Shown here in pieces: positions 44,059 to 51,650 of a stretch of 64,000 bases of DNA (position 1 is its first letter; each line of letters opens with the position of its first letter). The position numbers were made by a program, and so were the translations under genes. Origin of the DNA: Paludibacteraceae bacterium. Its GTDB lineage: Bacteria; Bacteroidota; Bacteroidia; Bacteroidales; Paludibacteraceae. The DNA lies in the NCBI GenBank assembly GCA_016285885.1, contig JAEERP010000001.1, forward strand, positions 186,001-250,000, in the 5' to 3' direction. The notes under the pieces are model-generated. The model saw nothing but the letters and a program-made list of their open reading frames with translations, was not told the DNA's origin and made no database searches.

Positions 44059-46110
44059 TTATTCTCCAACTGTTTTCATTGTGAAGGGTAGGGTGTGTGC
44101 AGCCTCTTTGTGCTTTTTCACCCCTTCTTGAAGGAATTGTGCGAATGCGTCCGCGTCTTCGGAGAACCCGTATGGTTTGCTTAGTGCGTTGCCCTCCTTG
44201 TCGACGATTACGTAGAAAGGCATTGAATTGGCCCCGAATTTGTATTCCTCAAGGAAACTCCACTTCTCTCCGTAGGTGGTTACGTATGCCTCTTTCTCCC
44301 CTTTCTTGATGGTGATAGGCTCCGGCAGACTGCGTTTGTCGTCCACGAAGAGGGATACGAGAATGAACTCATTGTCGATCAGTTCCTTCACTTGAGGCTT
44401 GTTCCATACGGCGCTCTCCATTTTCCTGCAGTTCACGCAGCCGTAGCCTGTGAAGTCCACCAAAACGGGTTTCCCTTTCTCTTTGGCGTATGCGATGGCC
44501 TCGTCGTAGTCGTAGAATTGCGCCTCTTCCGCATGGTGTAGGTTGAACTCTTGCGTCATCATAGGTGGTGCGAATGCGCTCACGATCTTTAGCGGTGCGC
44601 CCCAAAGTCCTGGAACGAGGTAGATGGCGAAAGCCAACGACGCCCCGCCTCCGAATAGTCTCCAGACGGAGATGCCCTCCAATGGCTCTTCGTCCTTGAA
44701 CCTTATCTTGCCTAAGATGTAGAGACCGACCAAGACGAATATGATGATCCAAATGGAGAGGAACGTTTCTCTGCTGAGGATGCCCCAACCGTAAGCCATG
44801 TCGGCCACGGAGAGGAATTTAAGCGAAAAGGCCAATTCGAAGAATCCAAGGAGCACTTTGGTGGTGTTCAGCCAACTTCCGGAGCGTGGCAGTTTCTTCA
44901 ACAGGTTCGGGAAGAAGGCGAAGATGGTGAATGGCACCGCAAGCGCGATGGAGAATCCCAACATGCCTACCGTCGGTGCGAGGATGTTCCCTCCCGTGGA
45001 GACCTCTACCAGCAATGTTCCGACTATCGGTCCGGTGCAGGAGAAGGATACGACCACCAGTGTCAGCGCCATGAGTAGAATGCCTAGGATGCCTGCGGTC
45101 TCTTCCGCCTTGCTGTCAATCTTCGTGCTCCATGATGCCGGCAGTGTCAGTTCGAACCCTCCGAAGAAGGAGATGGCGAAGAGGATGAGCAGCAGGAATA
45201 GGAACAGATTGAAGATTGCGCTGGTGGAGAGCGCATTGAGTGCGTTGGCGCCGAATAGCAATGTCAGCACGACGCCTAAGCCCACGTATATGAGTATGAT
45301 GGAGCTTCCATAGAGGATGGCGGACATTCGACCGCTCTTTGCGTCACCGTCTTTCTTCAGGAAGAAACTGACTGTCATAGGGATGATGGGCCATACGCAT
45401 GGGGTGAGTATGGCTAATATGCCTCCGAGCATTCCTAAGCAGAAGATTAGCCAGAGCGAGCTGTTCGACGATTGTCCGGTAGTGTCGCTCGCACTCATTT
45501 GGTCTATGACGGGCTTCCAAGTGTCGGTCTCCTCATTGACGTCAGGAAGCTGTAGTGGAGCGATGGTGGCCGTCGGTTCGGACGTTGCCTCGCCCTCTTG
45601 GCTGTTTGCGGGCGTTGCGGCTTTCTCTTCCGTTTTCCCCGTACCGTCCAATTGGAAGGAGAAAGGCTCTTTTGTCGGGGAGAGACAGTTGGTGTTGTCG
45701 CAGGCCATGTACTCCACGTATCCGGCTATCTTATATCCTTTCTCCTTGGAGACTTTTGCTTTTTGTTGGAAGGTGACCTCTTTGTTGTATTCGCAGAGCT
45801 CCATCCCGAATAGGGCATCCATACCACACTTCGTCTTCTTGTCCGCCTCGACGGTTCCCTCTAAGGAGACACCCTTTTTCTCTGTGAAATGGAAGGAGGT
45901 TGGTATCGGTCCCTCTTCAGGCATCTGCATGCCGTAGATATGCCATCCCTCCTCGATGTTGGCTTTGAAGGTTAAGGTGATCGTGCCGTTCTTGTCTATT
46001 TCACCACATTGGATGTTCCATTTGACAGGTTTTTGGATCTGTGCGCTTAAAATTGTGGTGAGTAGGCATGCTACAAAGAATGATATTGTTTTTTTCATCT
46101 TGGTTTTCAT
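44059..46110 (-). CDS. dsbD: Thiol:disulfide interchange protein DsbD
   Basis: A 683-residue protein that moves reducing power from the cytoplasm to the periplasm. After a signal peptide (1-23) comes the N-terminal sensor domain (WNIQCGEIDKNG... with CGMDALFGMELC), then an eight-helix membrane domain with the two key cysteines (LTPCVWPIIPMT and VVSFSCTGPIVGTLL), and a C-terminal thioredoxin domain with Cys558-Val-Asn-Cys561 (DFTGYGCVNCRK). All redox cysteines are in place. Met5 (MKKTISFF) is an alternative start. A consensus promoter lies at 46123-46154. Confidence 0.93.
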   Translation of the reverse strand: MKTKMKKTISFFVACLLTTILSAQIQKPVKWNIQCGEIDKNGTITLTFKANIEEGWHIYGMQMPEEGPIPTSFHFTEKKGVSLEGTVEADKKTKCGMDALFGMELCEYNKEVTFQQKAKVSKEKGYKIAGYVEYMACDNTNCLSPTKEPFSFQLDGTGKTEEKAATPANSQEGEATSEPTATIAPLQLPDVNEETDTWKPVIDQMSASDTTGQSSNSSLWLIFCLGMLGGILAILTPCVWPIIPMTVSFFLKKDGDAKSGRMSAILYGSSIILIYVGLGVVLTLLFGANALNALSTSAIFNLFLFLLLILFAISFFGGFELTLPASWSTKIDSKAEETAGILGILLMALTLVVVSFSCTGPIVGTLLVEVSTGGNILAPTVGMLGFSIALAVPFTIFAFFPNLLKKLPRSGSWLNTTKVLLGFFELAFSLKFLSVADMAYGWGILSRETFLSIWIIIFVLVGLYILGKIRFKDEEPLEGISVWRLFGGGASLAFAIYLVPGLWGAPLKIVSAFAPPMMTQEFNLHHAEEAQFYDYDEAIAYAKEKGKPVLVDFTGYGCVNCRKMESAVWNKPQVKELIDNEFILVSLFVDDKRSLPEPITIKKGEKEAYVTTYGEKWSFLEEYKFGANSMPFYVIVDKEGNALSKPYGFSEDADAFAQFLQEGVKKHKEAAHTLPFTMKTVGE

Positions 46111-46122
46111 TTATGTTTCTTG

Positions 46123-46154
46123 CAAAAATAGGTTGATTTTGCAAAAAATGCAAA
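46123..46154 (-). promoter_or_regulatory. Promoter of dsbD
   Basis: On the minus strand TTTG (46151-46154), a 20-base spacer and TATTTTTG (46123-46130), 13 bases ahead of the dsbD ATG at 46110. It lies back to back with the promoter of the PagL-like gene. Confidence 0.6.
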
Positions 46155-46184
46155 TGGGACCCTCGTCAATATGCTGTTTTTTCT

Positions 46185-46192
46185 TACTTTTG
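46185..46192 (+). promoter_or_regulatory. -7 box of the PagL-like gene
   Basis: TACTTTTG fits TAnnTTTG. Transcription would start near 46199, which rules out the upstream in-frame ATG at 46171 as the start of the next gene. Confidence 0.5.
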
Positions 46193-46248
46193 CAGTGTCG
46201 GATTGCGCATGTGGAATGCGATGGTTCTTCCGACATCGGTTATTAACT

Positions 46249-47583
46249 ATGCAGACTGAAAAGAATCGGGGTCTGTCTCAAGAAAAATGTAGGATGAGAA
46301 TCTTTTGGAATACATTCTCTTTATTTCGGTTGTTCCTTTTTTTCGGATGTTTATCGTTCCTGCTAGTCGATGCCTCTGCTGAAGATAGTTGTGCCGTCTC
46401 ACAAAAAAACAAACTGCCCATCTCTTTCGGCGCGAAGCTGGATGTGGGGGGTGTCTTTCAAACAAATGATTTCGTGAAGGGTGGCCATTTCGATTTGCAG
46501 AAGCAGCAGTGGGAGTATGCGCCGGAGCGTGAAGTCCATGATTTCTCGCAAATATCGGTTCAGTTGAACTGGGGTGTGCGTCCCGACAAATGGCAGGCCC
46601 GTACTTACCGCAATCCATACTATGGCGTGGGGGTCTCATTTCCTCGTTTCCATGACGAGCGTTTGGGAAAGCCGGTCTCTTTCTTCGGCACCTATGGGGC
46701 AAGGATTGTCCAGCTAACAAATTGGCTGAAACTCAATTATGAGATCAATTTCGGATATTCCACCAATTGGAACCATTACGATCGGTTCAAGAACCCTGAC
46801 AATGTGGCGGTTGGTTGGAAACACAATGCGCATGTCTCCCTCTTCCCGTATCTAAAGTTCACTCTTCCGGGGGGCATTGACCTGAATACGGGTCTCTCCA
46901 TTGTCCACTTCTCCAATGGTGCCACCACCATGCCGAATAGGGGATTGAACAATTATGCGTTCTCCGTCGCCTTGATGTATAGCCTGAACGATTCGGAGAA
47001 CCGTGTGCGGAGAGACTCCTCGTTGCGCACGCCTTCCGTCCCGCTTCGTTTGGAGCATGATTTCATCCTTACGCGTTCCTTCCGTCAGGTGTATTATGAT
47101 AAGCAGGGAACGAACCTTAGCACGCAGTATGTCCAGTATCGCCATCCGATCTTCGCTTTTAGCTATGCGCCGATGTTGAGGTGCTCCTACCGCTACAAGT
47201 GTGGCTTGAGTCTGGATTTCTTGTATGACGAGAGTGTCGGGGCACGTGCCGATTATGTGTTGGACGAGAGTGACGGTAAGTTGTATGAGCGTGTTTGGCT
47301 AGGCAATAAGAAAGACCGTATGAATCTCGGCCTTTCAGCGAAGAATGAGTTGGTTATGTATGGTTTCTCCTTCTTCCTGAATATCGGCTTTGATTTTCTG
47401 CATGGAGATGAGAGTCTGACAAGGATGTATGAGGTGGTTGGCGTGAAGATCCAGCCAAGGGGACCGGTGTTTGCGAGTGTCGGTGTCCGTGCCGCCTACT
47501 TCTCGAAGGCGCAGTTCATCGCATGGAGCCTGGGATACACCCTCAACGGTAAGCCGTTGCGGAAGGAAAACAGGGTGGAGTGA
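46249..47583 (+). CDS. PagL-like acyloxyacyl hydrolase (lipid A deacylase)
   Basis: An outer membrane protein of about 444 residues. After a signal peptide (best from Met16, 46294: MRIFWNTFSLFRLFLFFGCL) it has alternating beta strands. The segment GLSIVHFSNGATTMPNRGLN contains the His-Phe-Ser-Asn signature of PagL, where His and Ser form the catalytic site that removes an acyl chain from lipid A. The protein is about twice the length of Proteobacterial PagL, as seen in other Bacteroidota members. The start could be 46249 or 46294. It is divergent from dsbD. Confidence 0.65.
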   Translation: MQTEKNRGLSQEKCRMRIFWNTFSLFRLFLFFGCLSFLLVDASAEDSCAVSQKNKLPISFGAKLDVGGVFQTNDFVKGGHFDLQKQQWEYAPEREVHDFSQISVQLNWGVRPDKWQARTYRNPYYGVGVSFPRFHDERLGKPVSFFGTYGARIVQLTNWLKLNYEINFGYSTNWNHYDRFKNPDNVAVGWKHNAHVSLFPYLKFTLPGGIDLNTGLSIVHFSNGATTMPNRGLNNYAFSVALMYSLNDSENRVRRDSSLRTPSVPLRLEHDFILTRSFRQVYYDKQGTNLSTQYVQYRHPIFAFSYAPMLRCSYRYKCGLSLDFLYDESVGARADYVLDESDGKLYERVWLGNKKDRMNLGLSAKNELVMYGFSFFLNIGFDFLHGDESLTRMYEVVGVKIQPRGPVFASVGVRAAYFSKAQFIAWSLGYTLNGKPLRKENRVE

Positions 47584-47669
47584 GACCCCTCGAATCCGTG
47601 CTTAACGGGCGATTCGTCCATGATTGTGGCCATTTCGTCGATTGCGTATGGATAAGTACGTAATATTCG

Positions 47670-47677
47670 TAATTTTG
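47670..47677 (+). promoter_or_regulatory. -7 box of the 17-kDa lipoprotein gene
   Basis: TAATTTTG fits TAnnTTTG, about 36 bases ahead of the ATG at 47713. No clear -33 element. Confidence 0.45.
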
Positions 47678-47712
47678 TGAGTGTTTTAATAACCCACTAA
47701 ATGTTAAACGTC

Positions 47713-48162
47713 ATGAAAAGTATATTGTACAAACTCATATTTGCCCTTCCTCTCATCGCAATGTGTTCGTGCATCGGATACTATGACGATGATCGGGACG
47801 AGGATCTCCTGGTGGGAGAGCCGTGGCATTGGACCAAAACGGTCTACTATGATGATGTGCCGGGCGCTGTCGCTCAGACGGAATATGCGAAAGAGGAACT
47901 GACTTACCATTTCCACTATGATGGTGCGCTTTCGATAAAAAGCACGTTTGTCTCCCACTTCGGACGTGTCTTTTCTGATTGGGAACATGCGGATTGGGAT
48001 TGCCGTGGCGGCGAATTGCGCATCTCCACGCATGATGGTGATTGGTACTACACTATCGACCGTCTTAGCCGTTGGACACTGGTCCTTGTCTACTACGACT
48101 CGTATGTGGATGATTGGGGACGTCGAGTGGATTATAGGGCGGAAGAGTACTACGAGAGATAA
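47713..48162 (+). CDS. Small lipoprotein of unknown function
   Basis: A 149-residue predicted lipoprotein. The signal MKSILYKLIFALPLIAMCSC has two possible lipidation cysteines, Cys18 and Cys20, followed by a run of Asp (YYDDDRDEDLL) typical of surface lipoprotein export in Bacteroidota. The mature domain is rich in Trp, Tyr and Asp, with strands such as ELTYHFHYDGALSIKSTF and GDWYYTIDRLSRWTLVLVYY that suggest a small beta barrel or lipocalin-like fold. Start 47713 is chosen over 47701 because it gives a better signal peptide. The hairpin at 48169-48189 separates it from purine biosynthesis. Confidence 0.7.
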   Translation: MKSILYKLIFALPLIAMCSCIGYYDDDRDEDLLVGEPWHWTKTVYYDDVPGAVAQTEYAKEELTYHFHYDGALSIKSTFVSHFGRVFSDWEHADWDCRGGELRISTHDGDWYYTIDRLSRWTLVLVYYDSYVDDWGRRVDYRAEEYYER

Positions 48163-48168
48163 ATATGG

Positions 48169-48189
48169 CGGGGGGCTTATGGTCCCCCG
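48169..48189 (+). terminator. GC-rich hairpin after the lipoprotein gene
   Basis: A 6-bp perfect stem CGGGGG/CCCCCG with a 9-base loop directly after the stop, followed by TGTTT. A weak T-tract makes the terminator call uncertain. Confidence 0.45.
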
Positions 48190-48210
48190 TGTTTAATAAA
48201 TTAGCTAAAA

Positions 48211-49386
48211 ATGGCGAAAGAATTAGAGTTGAAGTATGGGTGTAATCCCAACCAGAAGCCTTCCCGTATCTACATGGAGGAGGGCGAGTTGCCGATTCAG
48301 GTCTTGAATGGCCGTCCGGGGTATATTAATTTCCTGGATGCCTTCAATAGCTGGCAGTTAGTGAAGGAATTGAAGGAGGCTACGGGCTTGCCAGCCGCAG
48401 CTTCCTTTAAGCATGTTAGCCCTGCGGGTGCCGCTGTGGCGGTGGAGATGTCTGAGACGTTGAAGAAGATCTACTTCGTGAACGATGCGAAGCTCTCTCC
48501 GTTAGCTACTGCCTATGCCCGTGCGAGGGGTGCCGACCGCATGTCTTCCTATGGTGATTTCATCGCACTCTCTGATGAGTGTGACGAGGAGACCGCTTTC
48601 CTAATCAACAGGGAAGTCTCCGACGGTGTGATCGCACCTGGGTATTCGGACAGGGCTTTGGAGATCCTGAAGAATAAGCGTAAGGGCACTTATAATGTGA
48701 TTCAAATCGATCCTTCTTACAAGCCTAACCCGATCGAGCGCAAGCAGGTGTTCGGTGTGACCTTCGAGCAGGGACGTAACGAGGTGAAGATCGACGACTC
48801 TTTGTTCTCCGAGTTCCCTACTAAGGCGAATTCGTTTTCCGCTGAGGCTAAACGTGATCTGTTGATCGCCCTGATCACCCTGAAATACACGCAGTCTAAT
48901 TCTGTATGTTACGCGAAGGACGGACAGGCCATCGGTATCGGCGCCGGACAGCAGTCTCGTATCCACTGCACCCGTTTGGCGGGCAACAAGGCGGATATAT
49001 GGTTCCTCCGTCAACATCCGAAGGTGATGGGCTTGCCTTTCAAGGAGGGTATCCGCCGCGCGGATAGGGACAATACAATCGATGTCTATATCTCCGACGA
49101 CTACGATGATGTCTTGGCGGATGGCGTATGGGAGCAGTTCTTCACGGAGAAGCCGGAACCAATCTCCCGTGAGGAAAAGAAGTCTTGGCTGACGAAGCTG
49201 GACAACGTGGCGTTGGGCTCCGATGCCTTTTTCCCTTTCGGCGACAACATCGAGCGTGCGCATAAGAGCGGTGTGCGTTTCATCGCGCAGCCGGGTGGTT
49301 CCGTACGTGATGACAATGTGATCGAGACTTGTGATAAATATGGGATGGCGATGGCCTTCACGCATGTGCGTCTCTTCCACCATTGA
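48211..49386 (+). CDS. Stand-alone AICAR formyltransferase
   Basis: A 391-residue protein covering only the AICAR transformylase half of PurH; the IMP cyclohydrolase domain is absent. It should transfer a formyl group from 10-formyl-THF to AICAR, the ninth step of purine synthesis. The catalytic Lys67-His68 pair lies in ASFKHVSPAGAA, and the AICAR-binding GAGQQSRIHCTRLAGNKAD and GSDAFFPFGDNIERAHKSGV segments are intact. The frame begins with MAKELELKYGCNPNQ right where the domain starts, so this is not a truncation. Bacteria may keep this next to a full-length PurH elsewhere. A terminator follows. Confidence 0.88.
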   Translation: MAKELELKYGCNPNQKPSRIYMEEGELPIQVLNGRPGYINFLDAFNSWQLVKELKEATGLPAAASFKHVSPAGAAVAVEMSETLKKIYFVNDAKLSPLATAYARARGADRMSSYGDFIALSDECDEETAFLINREVSDGVIAPGYSDRALEILKNKRKGTYNVIQIDPSYKPNPIERKQVFGVTFEQGRNEVKIDDSLFSEFPTKANSFSAEAKRDLLIALITLKYTQSNSVCYAKDGQAIGIGAGQQSRIHCTRLAGNKADIWFLRQHPKVMGLPFKEGIRRADRDNTIDVYISDDYDDVLADGVWEQFFTEKPEPISREEKKSWLTKLDNVALGSDAFFPFGDNIERAHKSGVRFIAQPGGSVRDDNVIETCDKYGMAMAFTHVRLFHH

Positions 49387-49409
49387 TTCTCCATAAACGA
49401 TATGTTTGG

Positions 49410-49444
49410 GCGGGTGTCTCTTCATGGGACATCCGCTTTTTTTT
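49410..49444 (+). terminator. Terminator of the AICAR formyltransferase gene
   Basis: A 9-bp stem with one wobble (GCGGGTGTC at 49410-49418; GACATCCGC at 49428-49436) and a 9-base loop, then eight Ts. Confidence 0.88.
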
Positions 49445-49518
49445 GCCCTTATTATGCTTCTTCTCTTAAAAATATATAAAAAAGAGTGCCGTTACGGTGG
49501 TTTTTCTTGGGCGAGAGG

Positions 49519-49548
49519 TTGCGGGAGTTTCGTTTGGTTTTATCTTTG
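49519..49548 (+). promoter_or_regulatory. Promoter of the membrane protein/Skp-like pair
   Basis: TTG (49519-49521), a 19-base spacer and TATCTTTG (49541-49548), 65 bases ahead of the ATG at 49614. Confidence 0.55.
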
Positions 49549-49613
49549 TGTCGTGAAAGTTCTTTGTAGACTTCAGTGTATGTAAAGGCTATAAATTAGT
49601 AGCAATCGTATTT

Positions 49614-49865
49614 ATGAATAGTTTCGGAATTCTTGTGGTCATCACGGTGGTGATTGTGGGTTTGTCGCTTCTATTGCTAGGTGTCCAAACTTTTTTTTCG
49701 AAAAAGAAGAAATTCCCTCATACGCATGTCGGAGGAAATAAGGCTTTGGCGAAGAGAGGGGTCTATTGTGTGCAGACACAGGATGCGATGGCTCGTCGAA
49801 ACCCAGTCTCAATGAAGAACGATAGTTTGGAAGACGAAGAAGATTCTAGTGAAATCGAAAAATAA
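49614..49865 (+). CDS. Small conserved-looking membrane protein
   Basis: An 83-residue protein with one N-terminal helix (about 4-27, FGILVVITVVIVGLSLLLLG) and a short cytoplasmic tail. The segment FFSKKKKFPHTHVGGNKALAKRGVYCVQTQD looks structured and I believe similar tails occur in other Bacteroidales proteins of unknown function, but no name can be given. The end is acidic (LEDEEDSSEIEK). It precedes the Skp-like lipoprotein gene by 11 bases, so they form an operon. It could be an assembly factor for the envelope, which is only a guess. Confidence 0.65.
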   Translation: MNSFGILVVITVVIVGLSLLLLGVQTFFSKKKKFPHTHVGGNKALAKRGVYCVQTQDAMARRNPVSMKNDSLEDEEDSSEIEK

Positions 49866-49876
49866 ATTATTAAGAT

Positions 49877-50509
49877 ATGAAGTATTTTAACTCATTATGT
49901 GTGGCGATTATTACAATCGCAGTTTTATCTCTATACGGTTGCAAGGACAAATCATCTGCCCAACAACCTGTTAATGCGTCTACGGAGGTCGAGCCTGCCG
50001 TGGATAGCGCTGTGGTTGAAAGCCCTTCGGTTTTCCCTGTCGCTTATGTGGACGTGGATTCCTTGTTGCTCGGATATGACTTCGCAAAGAAGTTGAACGA
50101 AGTGTTGCTGAAGAAACAGGAGAAGGCCCGTAAGGAAATGACGAATGCTCAAGTGAAGTTCCAAAAGGATTATGAGGCGTTTCAGAAGAAATACCAATCC
50201 GGAGGTTTCTTGACGGAGGCGACCTTGCAGAGCGAGCAGACAAATCTTTACAAGCAAAACCAGGAGTTGGAGATGTTGGAGAAGAAGTTGACCCAAGAGT
50301 TTTTGGAGGAGCAACAGAAGATGAACATCCAATTGCGCGACACGGTGGCCGCTTTCTTCAAGATTTATAATGCGGACAAGCGTTTCAAACTCATCTTGAG
50401 CAATGCGAACTCGGACAATGTGTTGTTCGCTGATGAGGCGTTGAACATCACGAAGGATGTGATTGAGCAGTTGAACCTTCGTTACGCTGAACAACAAAAG
50501 ACAAAGTAA
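49877..50509 (+). CDS. Skp/OmpH-like periplasmic chaperone, lipoprotein form
   Basis: A 210-residue protein of the OmpH/Skp family. The signal ends in LSLYGC with Cys22 as lipidation site, so this member is membrane-tethered, unlike soluble Skp. The OmpH start VAYVDVDSLLLGYDFAKKLN is clear, followed by a long coiled-coil arm (about 80-150, rich in Lys, Glu and Gln) that forms the tentacles, and a C-terminal strand-helix (FKLILSNANSDNVLFADEAL). Skp proteins hold unfolded outer membrane proteins. It follows the small membrane protein and ends at a terminator. Confidence 0.88.
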   Translation: MKYFNSLCVAIITIAVLSLYGCKDKSSAQQPVNASTEVEPAVDSAVVESPSVFPVAYVDVDSLLLGYDFAKKLNEVLLKKQEKARKEMTNAQVKFQKDYEAFQKKYQSGGFLTEATLQSEQTNLYKQNQELEMLEKKLTQEFLEEQQKMNIQLRDTVAAFFKIYNADKRFKLILSNANSDNVLFADEALNITKDVIEQLNLRYAEQQKTK

Positions 50510-50576
50510 ATTTTGTTAAAATATTTTTGCGGAAGAGGGTGTGCCAAATTGCAAGTTGATTCTCTTCCCACAATAT

Positions 50577-50627
50577 AGCCGTTTCAGAAACTTAACTGTT
50601 ATTTGTTAAGTCCTGAAACGGCTTTTA
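50577..50627 (+). terminator. Terminator of the Skp-like gene
   Basis: A long hairpin: outer 10-bp stem AGCCGTTTCA/TGAAACGGCT (50577-50586 and 50614-50623), inner 7-bp stem ACTTAAC/GTTAAGT, then TTTATT. Confidence 0.8.
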
Positions 50628-50653
50628 TTCACATGAAAATAAGGGGGGGACTC

Positions 50654-50683
50654 TTTGTTCCTTGCCGATTTTTCCTATTTTTG
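50654..50683 (+). promoter_or_regulatory. Promoter of the Usp-like gene
   Basis: TTTG (50654-50657), an 18-base spacer and TATTTTTG (50676-50683), 22 bases ahead of the ATG at 50706. It excludes the earlier in-frame ATG at 50655. Confidence 0.65.
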
Positions 50684-50705
50684 CATTCACGAAAAGAATT
50701 ATGAT

Positions 50706-51497
50706 ATGTTGAAAGCAGAAGAGTTATCAAAAGAGCAGATATATGTGTTCGCCCATCCTGATTATTTTCCGGAGACAGCGCTGAGTTTGGCCAAACGATT
50801 GGCGGATGCCCATGATAAGCAGATTTGCTTGTTGGGTGTTCTTGGCAAAAAGGAGAGCGTGGCTTCTTATGAGGAGTCGTTCGAATCGTGGAAGCGTAGT
50901 AGGATCGCCTTCCCTGTCAACTATTATGTGCTTGATGATGATTTCACGGACTTTATGGAGTTCGTTGAGGCGGTTATCCTGATCTTCGAAGTGTCGGATG
51001 TGCCCCCTTATAATAAGCCGATGAACCACTTGAAACTCTGCCGTGAGTTGCGGATTCCTTACTATTTCGTGAAACCGGGGCAGCAGATCGCCTTCGATCG
51101 TGTGCTCGTGCCGATAGGTTTCCTGGTGGAGGAGCGGGAGAAGGGCGTCTTTTGCCGTGGCATGGGACTGCATTTCCACTCCCATATTATGTTGATGGTA
51201 GCCCATGATTACGGAACGAGGGCGCAACAGAATGCGGAGTCCATTAAGGCATTGATGGATAAAGGCTCCGTCGAGTATGAAGATGTGGAGGCACATAAGA
51301 ATAGTTTCAAGATTGAACTGGAAGCGGTTGACCGTGTGATGGAGCTGAATGCGGACCTTTTGATGATCTCCGCCTCCCGCGATTATGGCATGGACGATAT
51401 TCTTTTTGGTCCGAAGGAATTGAAGGTTATAAAGAAATCTATTGTTCCTTTGATGGTTATTAATCCAAGAAAAGACCTCTACACGCTCTGTAACTAG
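50706..51497 (+). CDS. Universal-stress-protein-like protein
   Basis: A 263-residue protein with two alpha/beta halves that recall a tandem UspA protein. The C-terminal half has DRVLVPIGFLVEEREKG, then ADLLMISASRDYGMDDILFG and a hydrophobic last strand KSIVPLMVINPRKDL, which is the usual Usp end. The ATP-loop motif G-2x-G-9x-G(S/T) is not clear, so nucleotide binding is doubtful. No signal peptide. It is monocistronic with a good promoter. Such proteins respond to starvation or redox stress; the specific role is unknown. Confidence 0.65.
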   Translation: MLKAEELSKEQIYVFAHPDYFPETALSLAKRLADAHDKQICLLGVLGKKESVASYEESFESWKRSRIAFPVNYYVLDDDFTDFMEFVEAVILIFEVSDVPPYNKPMNHLKLCRELRIPYYFVKPGQQIAFDRVLVPIGFLVEEREKGVFCRGMGLHFHSHIMLMVAHDYGTRAQQNAESIKALMDKGSVEYEDVEAHKNSFKIELEAVDRVMELNADLLMISASRDYGMDDILFGPKELKVIKKSIVPLMVINPRKDLYTLCN

Positions 51498-51578
51498 GAA
51501 TCTCGTCGAACAAAACATCCTGCTCATCGACGATTTGTGCCATTTGGTATGTAAAATGATGGTAATCAGTCTATTTGG

Positions 51579-51610
51579 TTTGCTTTGGCACGTTGTTTGT
51601 ACTATTTTTG
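51579..51610 (+). promoter_or_regulatory. Promoter of the DUF6515 gene
   Basis: TTTG (51579-51582), a 20-base spacer, TATTTTTG (51603-51610), 40 bases ahead of the ATG at 51651. Confidence 0.6.
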
Positions 51611-51650
51611 ATATACAAACAAGAAGTAAAACATTCTAAATATTACGGTC

